Shown here: positions 55,885 through 64,000 of the stretch, one piece after another
Layout: the number at the start of each line of letters is the position of its first letter
How positions within the stretch are numbered: position 1 is the stretch's first letter
Source of the DNA: Janthinobacterium sp. TB1-E2
Lineage (GTDB): Bacteria; Pseudomonadota; Gammaproteobacteria; Burkholderiales; Burkholderiaceae_D
Length of the DNA: 64,000 bases
Direction: 5' to 3'
NCBI RefSeq assembly: GCF_036885605.1
Contig: NZ_CP142523.1
Coordinates: 4,774,001 to 4,838,000 of the forward strand
The notes under the pieces: generated by a model
Database searches by the model: none
The model's input: only the letters and a program-made list of their open reading frames with translations
What the model was told of the DNA's origin: nothing
Translations under genes and position numbers: made by a program

Positions 55885-56490
55885 TTAACGTGGAAAGTGG
55901 GGAGGCGGAATGGCGCGCCATTCCGGTGGAATATCGGGCAACACGAAACGGCTGCAATCGTGGCCGGGCGGTGTTGACCGCTTGAGCAAGTGGTAATGCG
56001 TGGCGATGCGCTGCACGATGCGTTCGATGTCGGGCAGATATTGAGGGTTTGACTTCAGGTCGCCGCTGGCCAGCGTATAGCCGGAAAAATCGACGTACAG
56101 GCCCGACTCGGTGATTTGCGGCGGCAAGCCGTCCGGATGGCGCGTCATGATGATGGGAATGATCAGGTGGCTGGGCAGTTCATACCAGGCGCGCCGCTCC
56201 TGTTCGATCAGCTGCATGGCGGCAAATTCGCGCCGCGTATAGCCGTGCGCTTCATATTTGGGCGTGTACAGCACGATCATGCAGACGCTCTGGCACATGG
56301 CGCGCGCCACGCGCAAGTCGATATCGTCGCCGCCGCCCAGCTGCTCGCTGTCGATGAACAGGACCTCCTCGCGGTCCAGGTGCGGCTCCAGATAGCACGC
56401 CAGCGCCTCGATGAGGTCATTCTTGAACTTGTTCATGAACGCATATTGGCCGTGTGCATAACTCAAGAAACAGCCGTAGCGGATCTCCAT
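55885..56490 (-). CDS. TIR-domain protein
   Basis: Cytoplasmic protein of 201 residues with a TIR domain in residues 1-150. It starts MEIRYGCFLSYAHG (the BB/alpha-A FxSY signature), has VLFIDSEQLGGGDDID, the SVCMIVLYTPKY strand and YTRREF, where Glu88 sits in the position of the NADase catalytic Glu. The remainder (IIMTRHPDGLPPQI ... DIERIVQRIATHYHLL) is not recognised. Family knowledge: many bacterial TIR proteins degrade or convert NAD+ in anti-phage defence. The start at 56490 gives the family N-terminus; an ATG at 56523 is possible. It is the first gene of a two-gene operon with the ATPase-TPR gene. Confidence 0.82.
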   Translation of the reverse strand: MEIRYGCFLSYAHGQYAFMNKFKNDLIEALACYLEPHLDREEVLFIDSEQLGGGDDIDLRVARAMCQSVCMIVLYTPKYEAHGYTRREFAAMQLIEQERRAWYELPSHLIIPIIMTRHPDGLPPQITESGLYVDFSGYTLASGDLKSNPQYLPDIERIVQRIATHYHLLKRSTPPGHDCSRFVLPDIPPEWRAIPPPHFPR

Positions 56491-56628
56491 GGCATCCCCC
56501 TGTTCCCAGTGCGGCCCTGCCATCGCCGCGCCTTGCCCCTGTAAGGCATGGGCTCACTGTAGACCGCTCAGCAACAACCCTTTTGCGCTGGCGCAAAGAT
56601 GTGTCTGGCGTCCTGGACATGCGTCACA

Positions 56629-56666
56629 ATGCCAGAAACTGGCGTGATCGCGCCGCTTTCTGGCAT
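56629..56666. promoter_or_regulatory. Perfect 10-bp inverted repeat upstream of the TIR operon
   Basis: ATGCCAGAAA (56629-56638) and TTTCTGGCAT (56657-56666) are exact inverted repeats with an 18-base spacer, and the spacer holds another GGCG/CGCC pair. It lies 139 bases upstream of the TIR start and 95 bases downstream of the dinG stop. It may be an operator for the TIR operon; no clear -10/-35 was fixed. Confidence 0.45.
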
Positions 56667-56731
56667 ACCAGGCGCGCAAGCGGGCGCCGTGTGAAAAAGC
56701 GCTACTCGCTTGATAATAAAGGGAAATAAGC

Positions 56732-56753
56732 CGGCGCGCGGATGGCGCCGGCA
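56732..56753 (-). terminator. dinG terminator
   Basis: The stem GCCGGCGC/GCGCCGGC, with a 6-base loop, is followed on the minus strand by TTATTTCCCTTTATT. It ends the DinG-family gene before the TIR operon. Confidence 0.75.
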
Positions 56754-56761
56754 AGCGGGGC

Positions 56762-58816
56762 TTAAGCGCCCTTGGCGGGCAGGTTGCGGAAGAACTCCAC
56801 CACTTCGGCGGTATCGCGCGTGCGCTTGAACGGCGGCAAGCTTTGCCAGATGCGCTTGCCATACGGCTTGGAAATGAGACGCGGATCGCAAATCATCAGT
56901 ACGCCCCGGTCGCCTTCGTCGCGGATCAGGCGGCCCGCGCCCTGCTTCAGGTTGATGATCGCTTCCGGCAGCGAGTGGTGCATGAAACCGTTCTTGCCCT
57001 GCTTTTCCATCACTTCGATGCGCGCGGCCAGCACGGGGTCGTCGGGCGGTGCGAACGGCAGCTTGTCGATGATGACGAGGGACAGCGCATCGCCGCGCAC
57101 GTCGACGCCTTCCCAGAAGCTCTGGCTACCGATCAGCACGCCATTGCCGGCCGCGCGGAACTGGTCGAGCAATTCCGTGCGGCCCTTTTCTCCCTGCACG
57201 AACAGGGGGAAGTTCAGGCCCCGCTGCCGGAATTCGTCGGCCAGGCGCTCGGCGGCCCGCTTGACGGCGCGCAAGGTGGTGCACAGGAAGAAGGTGCGCC
57301 CGCCCGCCGCCTCGATGATGGGCAAGGCGCAGTCGATGACGGCGTCCGTGTAGCCGAGCGAGTTCGGTTGCGGCAGGTTTTGCGGCACGAACAGCAAGCC
57401 CTGCTGGCCATAGTCGAACGGCGACGGCCACGTATGCGACGGCTCGCCCGTCAAGCCCATCTGTTCGGAAAAATGCTTGAAATCGTTTTTCACGGCCAGG
57501 GTGGCGGACGTGAAAATCCAGCTGCGCGGCGTGCCTTCGCGCTGGTTGTTGAAGATCGGCGCGATCGACAATGGCGTTTTATGCAACTGCAGGGAGCTGG
57601 AAAACGCTTCCACCCAGAACACGGCTTCCTCGCCGGCCGCTACCTTGGCCTTCGGATCGAACTTCCAGCCGCTCAGCTGCTGCGCCAGCTCGACGCCGCG
57701 CACTCTGCACTGCTCCAGCGTTTCCGCCCGTTCCGCCTGGGTTTCCAGCACGGCCACCATGCCATCGAGCTCATCCTTGAGGGTGTCGAGCGCGGGGAAA
57801 AAGTCGCTCGACGGGGCGATCTGCGGCAGGGACATGCGCACGATGTCTTGCGGGAAGGTCAGACGCAGGTCGCGCGCCGCCTTTTCCACCACCGTGACGG
57901 TCTTGGCCCAGTCGATGCCACGGGCGTGCGCGAGGCCTTCGGCCAGCACGTCGCGGCACAGTTCGAGGATTTGCGAGGTCGACACCGTATTGCCAAAGAA
58001 CAAAGTGGCCGTATCGGGCAGCTGGTGCGCCTCATCGAAGATGATGGTATTGGCCGACGGCAGCAATTCCGCCACGCCCGTGTCCTTCAGGGCCACGTCG
58101 GCAAAGAACAAATGATGGTTGACCACCACCACGTCAGCCTGCTGGGCTTCCTTGCGGGCCTTCATCACGAAGCAATCCTGGTAGTACTGGCACTCGGCGC
58201 CCATGCAGGTATCGCGCGTGGACGTCACCAGGTTCCAGATCATGGCGTTTTCCGGCACCTTGGCCAGCTCGGCCTTGTCGCCGGAACTGGTCATCTTGAT
58301 GAAGCGCGAGATTTCGCGCAGATGGCCCACGTCGTCGCGCGACGTCATGCGGCCGTTCTGCAGCGTGCGTTCCAAATGATAGTGGCAGACGTAGTTCGAG
58401 CGGCCCTTGAGCAAGGCAACGGAAACGGGCGCCTGCAGCGCGGCGCGCACGGTGGGGATATCGCGCAGGAACAATTGATCCTGCAAGTTCTTCGTGCCCG
58501 TGGATACGATGGTCTTGCCGCCCCACATCAGGGCCGGCACCAGATAAGCGAAGGTTTTGCCGGTGCCCGTGCCCGCCTCGGCGATCAGGGTCGTCTGGCT
58601 GTCGATGGCGCTGGCGATGGCTTTCGCCATTTCCGTTTGCGAACGGCGCGGCTTGTAGCTGCCCACGGCGGGACCGAGCGGGCCGCCGGCGCCAAACAGG
58701 CGCTCGATGTCGGCATCGTGCTTGCCAGGCGCCGCCTGCGGTTCGGCTGGCAGACTGGCTTGCAGATCGGCCGGCTGGCCATCTGGGCTTACTGGCAATG
58801 AATTGTGATCGGTCAA
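56762..58816 (-). CDS. DinG-family ATP-dependent DNA helicase
   Basis: XPD/DinG-type superfamily 2 helicase of 684 residues that unwinds DNA 5'-3'. It has Walker A AGTGTGKT (81-88), the Fe-S cluster cysteines (CHYHLERTL, DTCMGAEC, YQDCF), the DEAH box (DEAHQLPD) and the C-terminal motifs (SQSFWEGVDVRGDALSLVIIDKLPF, QGAGRLIRDEGDRGV). E. coli has two homologues, DinG and YoaA; this one is closer to YoaA in length but the name is left open. It follows the ydcH-like gene by 43 bases. Confidence 0.9.
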   Translation of the reverse strand: MTDHNSLPVSPDGQPADLQASLPAEPQAAPGKHDADIERLFGAGGPLGPAVGSYKPRRSQTEMAKAIASAIDSQTTLIAEAGTGTGKTFAYLVPALMWGGKTIVSTGTKNLQDQLFLRDIPTVRAALQAPVSVALLKGRSNYVCHYHLERTLQNGRMTSRDDVGHLREISRFIKMTSSGDKAELAKVPENAMIWNLVTSTRDTCMGAECQYYQDCFVMKARKEAQQADVVVVNHHLFFADVALKDTGVAELLPSANTIIFDEAHQLPDTATLFFGNTVSTSQILELCRDVLAEGLAHARGIDWAKTVTVVEKAARDLRLTFPQDIVRMSLPQIAPSSDFFPALDTLKDELDGMVAVLETQAERAETLEQCRVRGVELAQQLSGWKFDPKAKVAAGEEAVFWVEAFSSSLQLHKTPLSIAPIFNNQREGTPRSWIFTSATLAVKNDFKHFSEQMGLTGEPSHTWPSPFDYGQQGLLFVPQNLPQPNSLGYTDAVIDCALPIIEAAGGRTFFLCTTLRAVKRAAERLADEFRQRGLNFPLFVQGEKGRTELLDQFRAAGNGVLIGSQSFWEGVDVRGDALSLVIIDKLPFAPPDDPVLAARIEVMEKQGKNGFMHHSLPEAIINLKQGAGRLIRDEGDRGVLMICDPRLISKPYGKRIWQSLPPFKRTRDTAEVVEFFRNLPAKGA

Positions 58817-58859
58817 AATATACTTAGGTGAAGGCTGGACTGGACGCTACTGGCGCCCC

Positions 58860-59060
58860 TCAGGCGGGAACGTCGGGCACCAACTGCATTTTCAGCAAGG
58901 TGATGTGATCCTTCAATTGCAATTTGCGCTTTTTCAGGCGGCGCAGCTGCAGCTCGTCATGGTGGCCATCGAGTATCAGCAACTCGATGACGGCATCGAG
59001 GTCGCGGTGTTCCACGTTGAGTTCAATCAGGCGCCGCTCTATTTGCTGTGCATCGCTCAT
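58860..59060 (-). CDS. YdcH-like small protein (DUF465)
   Basis: Small helical protein of 66 residues. SDAQQIERRLIELNVEHRDLDAVIELLI and DELQLRRLKKRKLQLKDHITLLKMQL are the DUF465 pattern, predicted to form a helical hairpin or coiled coil. The function is not known. The ATG at 59060 is used, because the frame upstream of it has no family match. Confidence 0.82.
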   Translation of the reverse strand: MSDAQQIERRLIELNVEHRDLDAVIELLILDGHHDELQLRRLKKRKLQLKDHITLLKMQLVPDVPA

Positions 59061-59188
59061 GTGTTGCGTTCCAGGCAGTGTTAGTAACAATGTTGGGAAA
59101 CCGGCGCGCGCAGGCAGCCATGGTGCGTAGTTTAACCTGCCGCGCGCCTTAGGGCACGCCATTTCCGGCGCACCCTTGCACGGCAGTC

Positions 59189-59908
59189 TTAATTGGCCGG
59201 CGGCACAGGCACAACGGCCGGCGCGCTGGCAGCGGCGGCCGCCGCCTTGGCAGCCTTGGCCTGCGCTTCGGCCTGGCGCTCGGCCAGGCGTTGCGCCACC
59301 CGTTTCTGGCGCTCCACGGCATCCGCCTGTTTTTTCGCATAGGCGGCTTCACGGGCCGCGCGGCGCGGTGCTTCGGCCGCATCGTCGGCAGCCTGTTTCG
59401 CCACCTTCGCCGCTTGCTCGGCCTCGCGTTCGGCAAGGCTCTTGCCTTGCGGCTTGGGCGGCGCCGGCTCGGGCGTAACCACTTTCACGGGCTTGGGCAC
59501 GGCGGCGGCTCGCTGCTCGGCGTCGAGGCGCGCACTTTCCTGCGTCCTGGCCAGGTCGATATCGCGCAGGCGCACGGATTCGGCCCGCTTGAAATAGTTC
59601 GCTTCCGCATCGACGGCGCGCAGGCGCACGAGGATCAGGCGGCGCTTTTCCTTGGCCTTGTCCAGGCAGTTATTCACGAAAAACTTGTCGTAGCACGCGA
59701 GTTCGCGCGCGGCAAACTCGTTTTCCGCCGCTTCGCGCTCGCTGGCCGACTGCTTCAGTTTGGCGTCCGCTTCTTCCACGGACAGGGTCGCGGGCACCTG
59801 CGGTGCACCGACCTCATCCAATGCCGCGGCGCCCTGGTGCGCGCAGGCGGACAACGCCAGGACCAGGCCCAGCGCCGCACCCAGTTTATATAGTGTATTT
59901 GCCATCAT
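59189..59908 (-). CDS. Putative coiled-coil lipoprotein
   Basis: Exported protein of 239 residues that I do not recognise as a named family. The N-terminus (MANTLYKLGAALGLVLALSACAHQ) ends in a lipobox (LSAC). The mature part is a long charged helix with coiled-coil character (EEADAKLKQSASEREAAENEFAARELACYDKFFVNNCLDKAKEKRRLILVRLRAVDAEANYFKRAE), then a Pro-rich stretch and an Ala/Gln/Arg-rich helical tail ending in Pro. Two cysteines lie in the ACYDKF and NNCLDK segments. Starts at 59914 and 59905 are possible. It follows zapE by 16 bases. Confidence 0.7.
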   Translation of the reverse strand: MMANTLYKLGAALGLVLALSACAHQGAAALDEVGAPQVPATLSVEEADAKLKQSASEREAAENEFAARELACYDKFFVNNCLDKAKEKRRLILVRLRAVDAEANYFKRAESVRLRDIDLARTQESARLDAEQRAAAVPKPVKVVTPEPAPPKPQGKSLAEREAEQAAKVAKQAADDAAEAPRRAAREAAYAKKQADAVERQKRVAQRLAERQAEAQAKAAKAAAAAASAPAVVPVPPAN

Positions 59909-59924
59909 GTTCATTATCCCTGCC

Positions 59925-61022
59925 TCAAACGATCGCGTCGGCCGCGCCGCGCTGTTCTTTTTCCATGTATTCGCGCGATTGCATCTCGATGATACGCGAA
60001 ACGGTGCGGTGAAACTCGTTGGCCAGCATGCCGTTCGTGTACAGCTCATCCGGCGGCACTTCGGCCGACATGATCAGCTTGACCTTCTGGTCATAAAACA
60101 CGTCGATCAACCACGTGAAGCGGCGCGCCTCGGACGACTGCGCCGCCGACATGGCCGGTATGCCGGACAATATCACCGTATGGAAGCGGCTGGCGATTTC
60201 CAGGTAATCATTTTGCGAACGGGGGCCGCCGCACAAGGTGGCGAAATCGAACCAGATGATGCCGCCGGCGCGGCGCAGGCAATGGATTTCGCGGCTCTCG
60301 ATGCGGATGCGCGCGTCTTCGTCGGCCGTCTCGGCGATGCGCGTGTAGGCGTCGCGCAGGGCCTTGTCGGTCTCCGCGCCCAGCGGGGTATAGTAGCTTT
60401 CCACCTGTTCCAGCGCGCGGCCGCGGTAATCGACGCCGGCGTCGACGTTCATCACGTCGAGCTTGTCCTTGAGCAGCGCGATGGTCGGCAGCATGCGGTC
60501 GCGGTGCAGGCCGTCCGGATACAGCAGGTCCGGATCGTAATTCGACGTCATGATGAAGGACACGCCATTGGCGAACAGGGCCGACAGCAGGTTGTACAGG
60601 ATCATCGCGTCGGCGATGTCGGAAACGTGGAATTCATCGAAACAGATGAGGCGGTATTTCTTGGCGATGCGCTTGGCCACCTCGTCGAGCGGGTCGGCCA
60701 CGCCTTTCAATTCATCGAGCTGCTGGTGCACGCCGCGCATGAATTCGTGGAAGTGCAAACGCGTCTTGCGCACGAGGGGCACGACCGAGTAAAAACTGTC
60801 CATCAGGAACGATTTACCGCGCCCCACCCCGCCCCACATATACACGCCTTTCGGCACGGCAGGACGGTTCAGCAGGCGCTTGAAGGTGCTCGAGCGCTGG
60901 CCCTTGTAGGCCACCCACTCGTCATAGCACAGCTGCAGGCGGTCGACCGCGCGCCGCTGGGCGGCATCGGCCTTGAAATCACGCTTCTGCAGCGCGTGCT
61001 GGTAAAACTCTTCTACGTTCAT
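59925..61022 (-). CDS. zapE: Cell-division ATPase ZapE (AFG1-like)
   Basis: AAA+ type ATPase of 365 residues that binds FtsZ and destabilises its polymers. It holds the Walker A GGVGRGKS (64-71), VYMWGGVGRG, HFHEFMRGVH, the Walker B ICFDEFHVSD and the sensor FIMTSNYDPDLLYPDGL. The ATG at 61022 begins MNVEEFYQHALQKRDF. It lies 70 bases after lpdA on the same strand, in the order seen in Burkholderiales. Confidence 0.95.
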   Translation of the reverse strand: MNVEEFYQHALQKRDFKADAAQRRAVDRLQLCYDEWVAYKGQRSSTFKRLLNRPAVPKGVYMWGGVGRGKSFLMDSFYSVVPLVRKTRLHFHEFMRGVHQQLDELKGVADPLDEVAKRIAKKYRLICFDEFHVSDIADAMILYNLLSALFANGVSFIMTSNYDPDLLYPDGLHRDRMLPTIALLKDKLDVMNVDAGVDYRGRALEQVESYYTPLGAETDKALRDAYTRIAETADEDARIRIESREIHCLRRAGGIIWFDFATLCGGPRSQNDYLEIASRFHTVILSGIPAMSAAQSSEARRFTWLIDVFYDQKVKLIMSAEVPPDELYTNGMLANEFHRTVSRIIEMQSREYMEKEQRGAADAIV

Positions 61023-61092
61023 GGGATTCGCTTTAACGCACAAGGGCGCCGGCGGAAAAAATCCGCGAGCGCCCCTGCAGGACTAACTACAA

Positions 61093-62523
61093 TTAAAAGT
61101 TCAACGTACGCTTGTCAACAGCCAATGCCGCTTCCTTGGTCGCTTCCGACAGGGATGGGTGGGCGTGGCAGATGCGCGCGATGTCTTCGGCCGAGGCCTT
61201 GAATTCCATCGCCACGACGGCTTCGGAAATCAGTTCGGACGCCATCGGGCCGACAATGTGCACGCCGAGGATTTCATCGGTGGTCGCATCGGCCAGGAAT
61301 TTCACCATGCCCGAGGTGTCGCCCAGCGCGCGCGCACGGCCGTTGGCCATGAACGGGAAGGTGCCGGCCTTGTAGGCGATGCCTTCGGCCTTCAGGGTTT
61401 GCTCGGTCTTGCCGACCCACGCGATTTCCGGCGAGGTGTAGATGACCCACGGAATCGTGTTGAAGTTGGTGTGGCCATGCTGGCCGGCGATACGCTCGGC
61501 CACAGCGACGCCTTCTTCTTCCGCCTTGTGCGCCAGCATCGGGCCGCGCACGACGTCGCCCACCGCCCAGACGTTCGGCAGGTTGGTCTTGCAGTCGCCG
61601 TCGACGGCGATGAAGCCGCGCTCGTCCAGCTGCAGGCCGACTTTGTCAGCGCCCAGGCCGTTGGTGTTCGGCGTACGGCCGATCGAGATGATCAGCTTGT
61701 CGAACACGGCTTTTTGCGCTTCACCCTTGGCGTCCACGAATTCCACGGTGACGTCTTTCTTGCCTGGCGTGATCGCACCGATCTTGCAACCGAGGTTGAT
61801 CTTCAAGCCTTGCTTGGTGAACAGCTTCGACGCTTCCTTGGCGATCTGCTCGTCGACGGCGCCCAGGAAGACCGGCAGGCCTTCCAGTACGGTGACGTCC
61901 GAACCCAGGCGGCGCCAGACGCTGCCCATTTCCAGACCGATCACGCCGGCACCGATGACGCCCAGCTTGGCTGGTACGGCGTCGATGGCCAGTGCGCCCG
62001 TGTTCGACAGGATCAGTTTCTCGTCGAATGGTGCACCCGGCAGTTCGCGCGCGTTCGAACCCGTGGCGATGACCACGTGCTTGGCCGTCAGGGTTTCGTT
62101 GGCTTCGCCCGTCACGCTGATGTCATACGTGCCAGCGGCGGCGGCAGCGAAAGCGGCGCGGCCATGGAAGAAGGCGATCTTGTTCTTCTTGAACAGGTAC
62201 AGGATGCCGTCGTTGTTTTGCTTGACGACGGTGTCCTTGCGCTTGAGCATCTGGCCCAGGTTCAGCTTCAGGCCGGCGACGTCGATGCCGTGCTCGGCGA
62301 AGCTGTGGCCCGCGTGTTCGAAATGCTCGGACGATTGCAGCAGCGCTTTCGACGGGATGCAGCCGACGTTGGTGCAGGTACCGCCAGGAGCGGCGCCGCC
62401 CTTGGCGTTCGACCACTCGTCGACGCAAGCGACGGAAAAGCCCAGCTGCGCTGCGCGGATGGCGGCGATGTAGCCGCCAGGGCCCGCACCGATGACAACT
62501 ACGTCAAATTGTTTAGTACTCAT
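61093..62523 (-). CDS. lpdA: Dihydrolipoyl dehydrogenase (E3)
   Basis: FAD-dependent enzyme of 476 residues that reoxidises the lipoyl arm of the 2-oxoglutarate (and possibly pyruvate) dehydrogenase complex with NAD+. It has the FAD motif GAGPGGY, the redox disulfide in CTNVGCIPSK (Cys50, Cys55), the NAD-binding GAGVIGLEMG and the C-terminal HAHPSLSEATKEA with the catalytic His. It is the odhL copy of the odhAB operon. Its start overlaps the PspC-type gene by 11 bases. Confidence 0.97.
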   Translation of the reverse strand: MSTKQFDVVVIGAGPGGYIAAIRAAQLGFSVACVDEWSNAKGGAAPGGTCTNVGCIPSKALLQSSEHFEHAGHSFAEHGIDVAGLKLNLGQMLKRKDTVVKQNNDGILYLFKKNKIAFFHGRAAFAAAAAGTYDISVTGEANETLTAKHVVIATGSNARELPGAPFDEKLILSNTGALAIDAVPAKLGVIGAGVIGLEMGSVWRRLGSDVTVLEGLPVFLGAVDEQIAKEASKLFTKQGLKINLGCKIGAITPGKKDVTVEFVDAKGEAQKAVFDKLIISIGRTPNTNGLGADKVGLQLDERGFIAVDGDCKTNLPNVWAVGDVVRGPMLAHKAEEEGVAVAERIAGQHGHTNFNTIPWVIYTSPEIAWVGKTEQTLKAEGIAYKAGTFPFMANGRARALGDTSGMVKFLADATTDEILGVHIVGPMASELISEAVVAMEFKASAEDIARICHAHPSLSEATKEAALAVDKRTLNF

Positions 62524-62902
62524 GTTTTGTTATTCCAATCTCTTCGTCTGGTACGAAAATCCACAATAGAAGGTAAATCACCACGCCGAAGCCGAAGGTC
62601 AATGTAAACAGGACGAAGACGAGGCGCCAGATCCACGCTTCCATGCCGGAAGCGCGTCCCAGGCCGCCGCAGACGCCGCCGAGCCAGCGGTCGTTGCGCG
62701 AACGGCGCAGGCGGTTGAATTCCTGCACCAGGTCGTTCGCCGGACCGGCGGCCGCATCGGCGCCGGCGCCGGACGTGCTGCCCGGCTTGTCCAGGTTGAT
62801 ATTGCTCAGGAGCTTGGCTTTCGCTTGCGCGAATTCCGCGTCGCTCAGGGCGCCCGCCAGGTGCAACTCGTGCAGACGCTTGATTTCTTCAGAGATGTTC
62901 AT
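62513..62902 (-). CDS. PspC-domain membrane protein
   Basis: Protein of 129 residues. The N-terminus is a short SHOCT-like helical motif (IKRLHELHLAGALSDAEFAQAKAKLL), followed by a Gly/Ala linker and a PspC domain (RNDRWLGGVCGGLGRASGMEAWIWRLVFVLFTLTFGFGVVIYLLLWIFVP) with two hydrophobic segments. PspC proteins sense inner-membrane stress with PspA. It lies between odhB and lpdA, overlapping lpdA by 11 bases; this location is unusual. Confidence 0.88.
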   Translation of the reverse strand: MNISEEIKRLHELHLAGALSDAEFAQAKAKLLSNINLDKPGSTSGAGADAAAGPANDLVQEFNRLRRSRNDRWLGGVCGGLGRASGMEAWIWRLVFVLFTLTFGFGVVIYLLLWIFVPDEEIGITKHEY

Positions 62903-62965
62903 AGGAATCCTCTTTCATTGAGATCAGCCAGCTGCGTCTTCTGGCAAGGGGTATCAGCTACATTG

Positions 62966-62985
62966 CCCCGGCGGCTACGCCGGGG
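62966..62985. other. Hairpin between odhB and the PspC gene
   Basis: The 8-bp perfect stem CCCCGGCG/CGCCGGGG has a 4-base loop. No T run follows, so it may be a pause, processing or partial attenuation site that sets the level of the downstream genes. Confidence 0.5.
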
Positions 62986-62996
62986 GACTACAGTGC

Positions 62997-64000
62997 TTAC
63001 AGGTCCAGCAGCAGGCGTGCAGGATCTTCCAGCGCTTCTTTCATCGCCACCAGGCCCAGGACGGCTTCGCGGCCGTCGATGATGCGGTGGTCGTAGGACA
63101 TGGCCAGGTAGTTCATCGGACGTACCACGATCTGACCGTTTTCGACGACAGCGCGGTCCTTGGTCGCATGCACGCCCAGGATGGCCGATTGTGGCGGGTT
63201 GATGATCGGGGTCGACAGCATGGAGCCGAAGGTACCGCCGTTCGAGATCGAGAACGTGCCGCCCGTCAGGTCGTCCAGGGTCAGCTTGCCTTCCTTGGCT
63301 TTCGCGCCGAATTCACCGATTTTTTTCTCGATGTCGGCGATCGACAGCTGGTCCGCGTTGCGGATGATAGGCACGACCAGGCCGCGTGGCGAACCGACAG
63401 CGATACCGATGTCGAAGTAGCCGTGGTAGACGATGTCATTGCCGTCAACGGAGGCATTGATGATCGGGTACTTTTTCAGGGCGGCGACGGCGGCCTTGAC
63501 GAAGAACGACATGAAGCCCAGCTTGACGCCGTGCTCTTTCTCGAACTTGTCCTTGTACTTGTTGCGCAGGTCGATGACCGGCTGCATGTTCACTTCATTG
63601 AACGTGGTCAGGATGGCGTTCGTCGATTGCGATTGCAGCAGGCGCTCGGCGATACGTGCGCGCAGGCGGCTCATCGGCACGCGCTCTTCAGGACGGTCGC
63701 CCAGGTTGGCGGCCGACGGCGTGGCAACTTGTTGCAGCGCTGGCTTGGCAGCGGCTGGCGCCAGCGGCGCGACAGCTGGCTTGGCGGAAGCGGCCAGGGC
63801 GTCGCCCTTGGTCACGCGGCCGTCTTTGCCCGAACCGGCGACGTCGCCAGCGGACAGGCCTTTTTCGGACAGGATCTTGGCAGCGGCAGGCATGGCGACA
63901 TCGCCTTTGGTCGCAGCGGCTGGAGCGGACGCGCTCGAAGCGTCTTGCGCGGCGGCGGCCAGGGCTGGCGCAGGCACGGCCGACACTTCCATCGGGCTGA
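62997..64000 (-). CDS. odhB: 2-oxoglutarate dehydrogenase E2 (dihydrolipoyl succinyltransferase), partial
   Basis: The C-terminal 333 residues of the E2 core of the 2-oxoglutarate dehydrogenase complex. The 5' part, with the lipoyl domain, lies outside the window. Visible parts are an Ala-rich linker, the E3/E1-binding domain ([31 protein letters not shown]) and the catalytic acyltransferase domain ([77 protein letters not shown] with the active-site His and Asp). Reading continues past base 64,000 without a stop. Confidence 0.95.
   Translation of the reverse strand, partial: SPMEVSAVPAPALAAAAQDASSASAPAAATKGDVAMPAAAKILSEKGLSAGDVAGSGKDGRVTKGDALAASAKPAVAPLAPAAAKPALQQVATPSAANLGDRPEERVPMSRLRARIAERLLQSQSTNAILTTFNEVNMQPVIDLRNKYKDKFEKEHGVKLGFMSFFVKAAVAALKKYPIINASVDGNDIVYHGYFDIGIAVGSPRGLVVPIIRNADQLSIADIEKKIGEFGAKAKEGKLTLDDLTGGTFSISNGGTFGSMLSTPIINPPQSAILGVHATKDRAVVENGQIVVRPMNYLAMSYDHRIIDGREAVLGLVAMKEALEDPARLLLDL

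Noticed and set aside
53370-55985. Plus-strand open frame of 871 codons opposite the ATPase-TPR gene
   Set aside because: Its apparent repeats mirror the 126-base TPR period on the other strand. The minus-strand frame has the KGGxGRT motif and TPR signatures.
53400-56490. TIR locus as part of a prophage or IS-borne island
   Set aside because: No integrase, transposase, tRNA gene or direct repeat is seen next to it, and base composition looks like the neighbours. Strain-to-strain variability remains possible but not shown.
56600-56720. Sigma-54 promoter in front of the TIR gene
   Set aside because: A TGGCA and a GC pair are present, but the spacing is 9 instead of 10 bases and the TTGC element is missing.
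56843-58801. Plus-strand open frame of 652 codons opposite the DinG-like gene
   Set aside because: No domain is visible, and the DinG Walker, DEAH and Fe-S motifs fix the coding strand.

Overview
The window looks like the chromosome of a GC-rich betaproteobacterium of the Oxalobacteraceae, most like Janthinobacterium. The reasons are the ndk-rlmN-pilF-rodZ-ispG-hisS-yfgM-bamB-der-hfq-hflX-hflK-hflC-hisZ-purA superorder, a short-HisG-type hisZ, surE-pcm-nlpD-rpoS, odhB-lpdA-zapE, a Burkholderiales-type porin and a secreted GH18 chitinase. This taxonomic call rests on gene order and protein flavour, not on a database search.

Layout. 1-5,050: an alpha/beta hydrolase, two tandem tRNA-Asn genes each with its own promoter and terminator, a class I aminotransferase, uvrB and a REP-type doublet. 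5,100-6,500: a secreted DUF3224-type protein facing an AraC-type regulator. 6,493-13,498: a six-gene L-threonate/D-erythronate catabolic operon (MFS transporter, ltnD, otnK, otnC, otnI, denD) facing its GntR/FCD regulator across a strong promoter. 13,505-17,827: a LysR regulator facing porin, periplasmic binding protein and MHS-type symporter genes, probably for a di- or tricarboxylate. 17,830-24,460: a flavin reductase-like protein, an AI-2E family membrane protein, a DyP peroxidase with a small partner, a GST, and a tightly overlapping GNAT/beta-propeller/NIPSNAP operon. 24,526-41,425: the long conserved housekeeping supercluster, all on the minus strand. It covers purine and histidine synthesis, the HflKC protease regulators, the RNA chaperone Hfq, the ribosome GTPases Der and HflX, outer-membrane assembly BamB, isoprenoid IspG, cell-shape RodZ, pilotin PilF and RlmN.

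41,646-47,826: a YccA-family membrane protein, cyclopropane fatty acid synthase followed by a LysR gene, a JmjC-like cupin protein, and a lipoprotein chitinase with two CBM5/12 modules and Pro-Thr linkers. 48,188-53,304: rlmD and the stationary-phase group surE-pcm-nlpD-rpoS. 53,400-56,490: the most unusual locus, a TIR-domain protein followed 19 bases later by a ParA/MinD-like ATPase (KGGxGRT) fused to seven exact 42-residue kinesin-light-chain-type TPR repeats. It resembles a sensor/effector immune or signalling pair. 56,762-64,000: a DinG-family helicase, a YdcH-like small protein, a coiled-coil lipoprotein, zapE, lpdA, a PspC-domain gene and the 3' part of odhB, which runs off the window.

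There are no insertion sequences, prophage genes, CRISPR arrays or rRNA genes. The only gene-free stretch over 300 bases is 47,827-48,187, upstream of the chitinase. It holds several AAGTGG/CCACTT half-sites.
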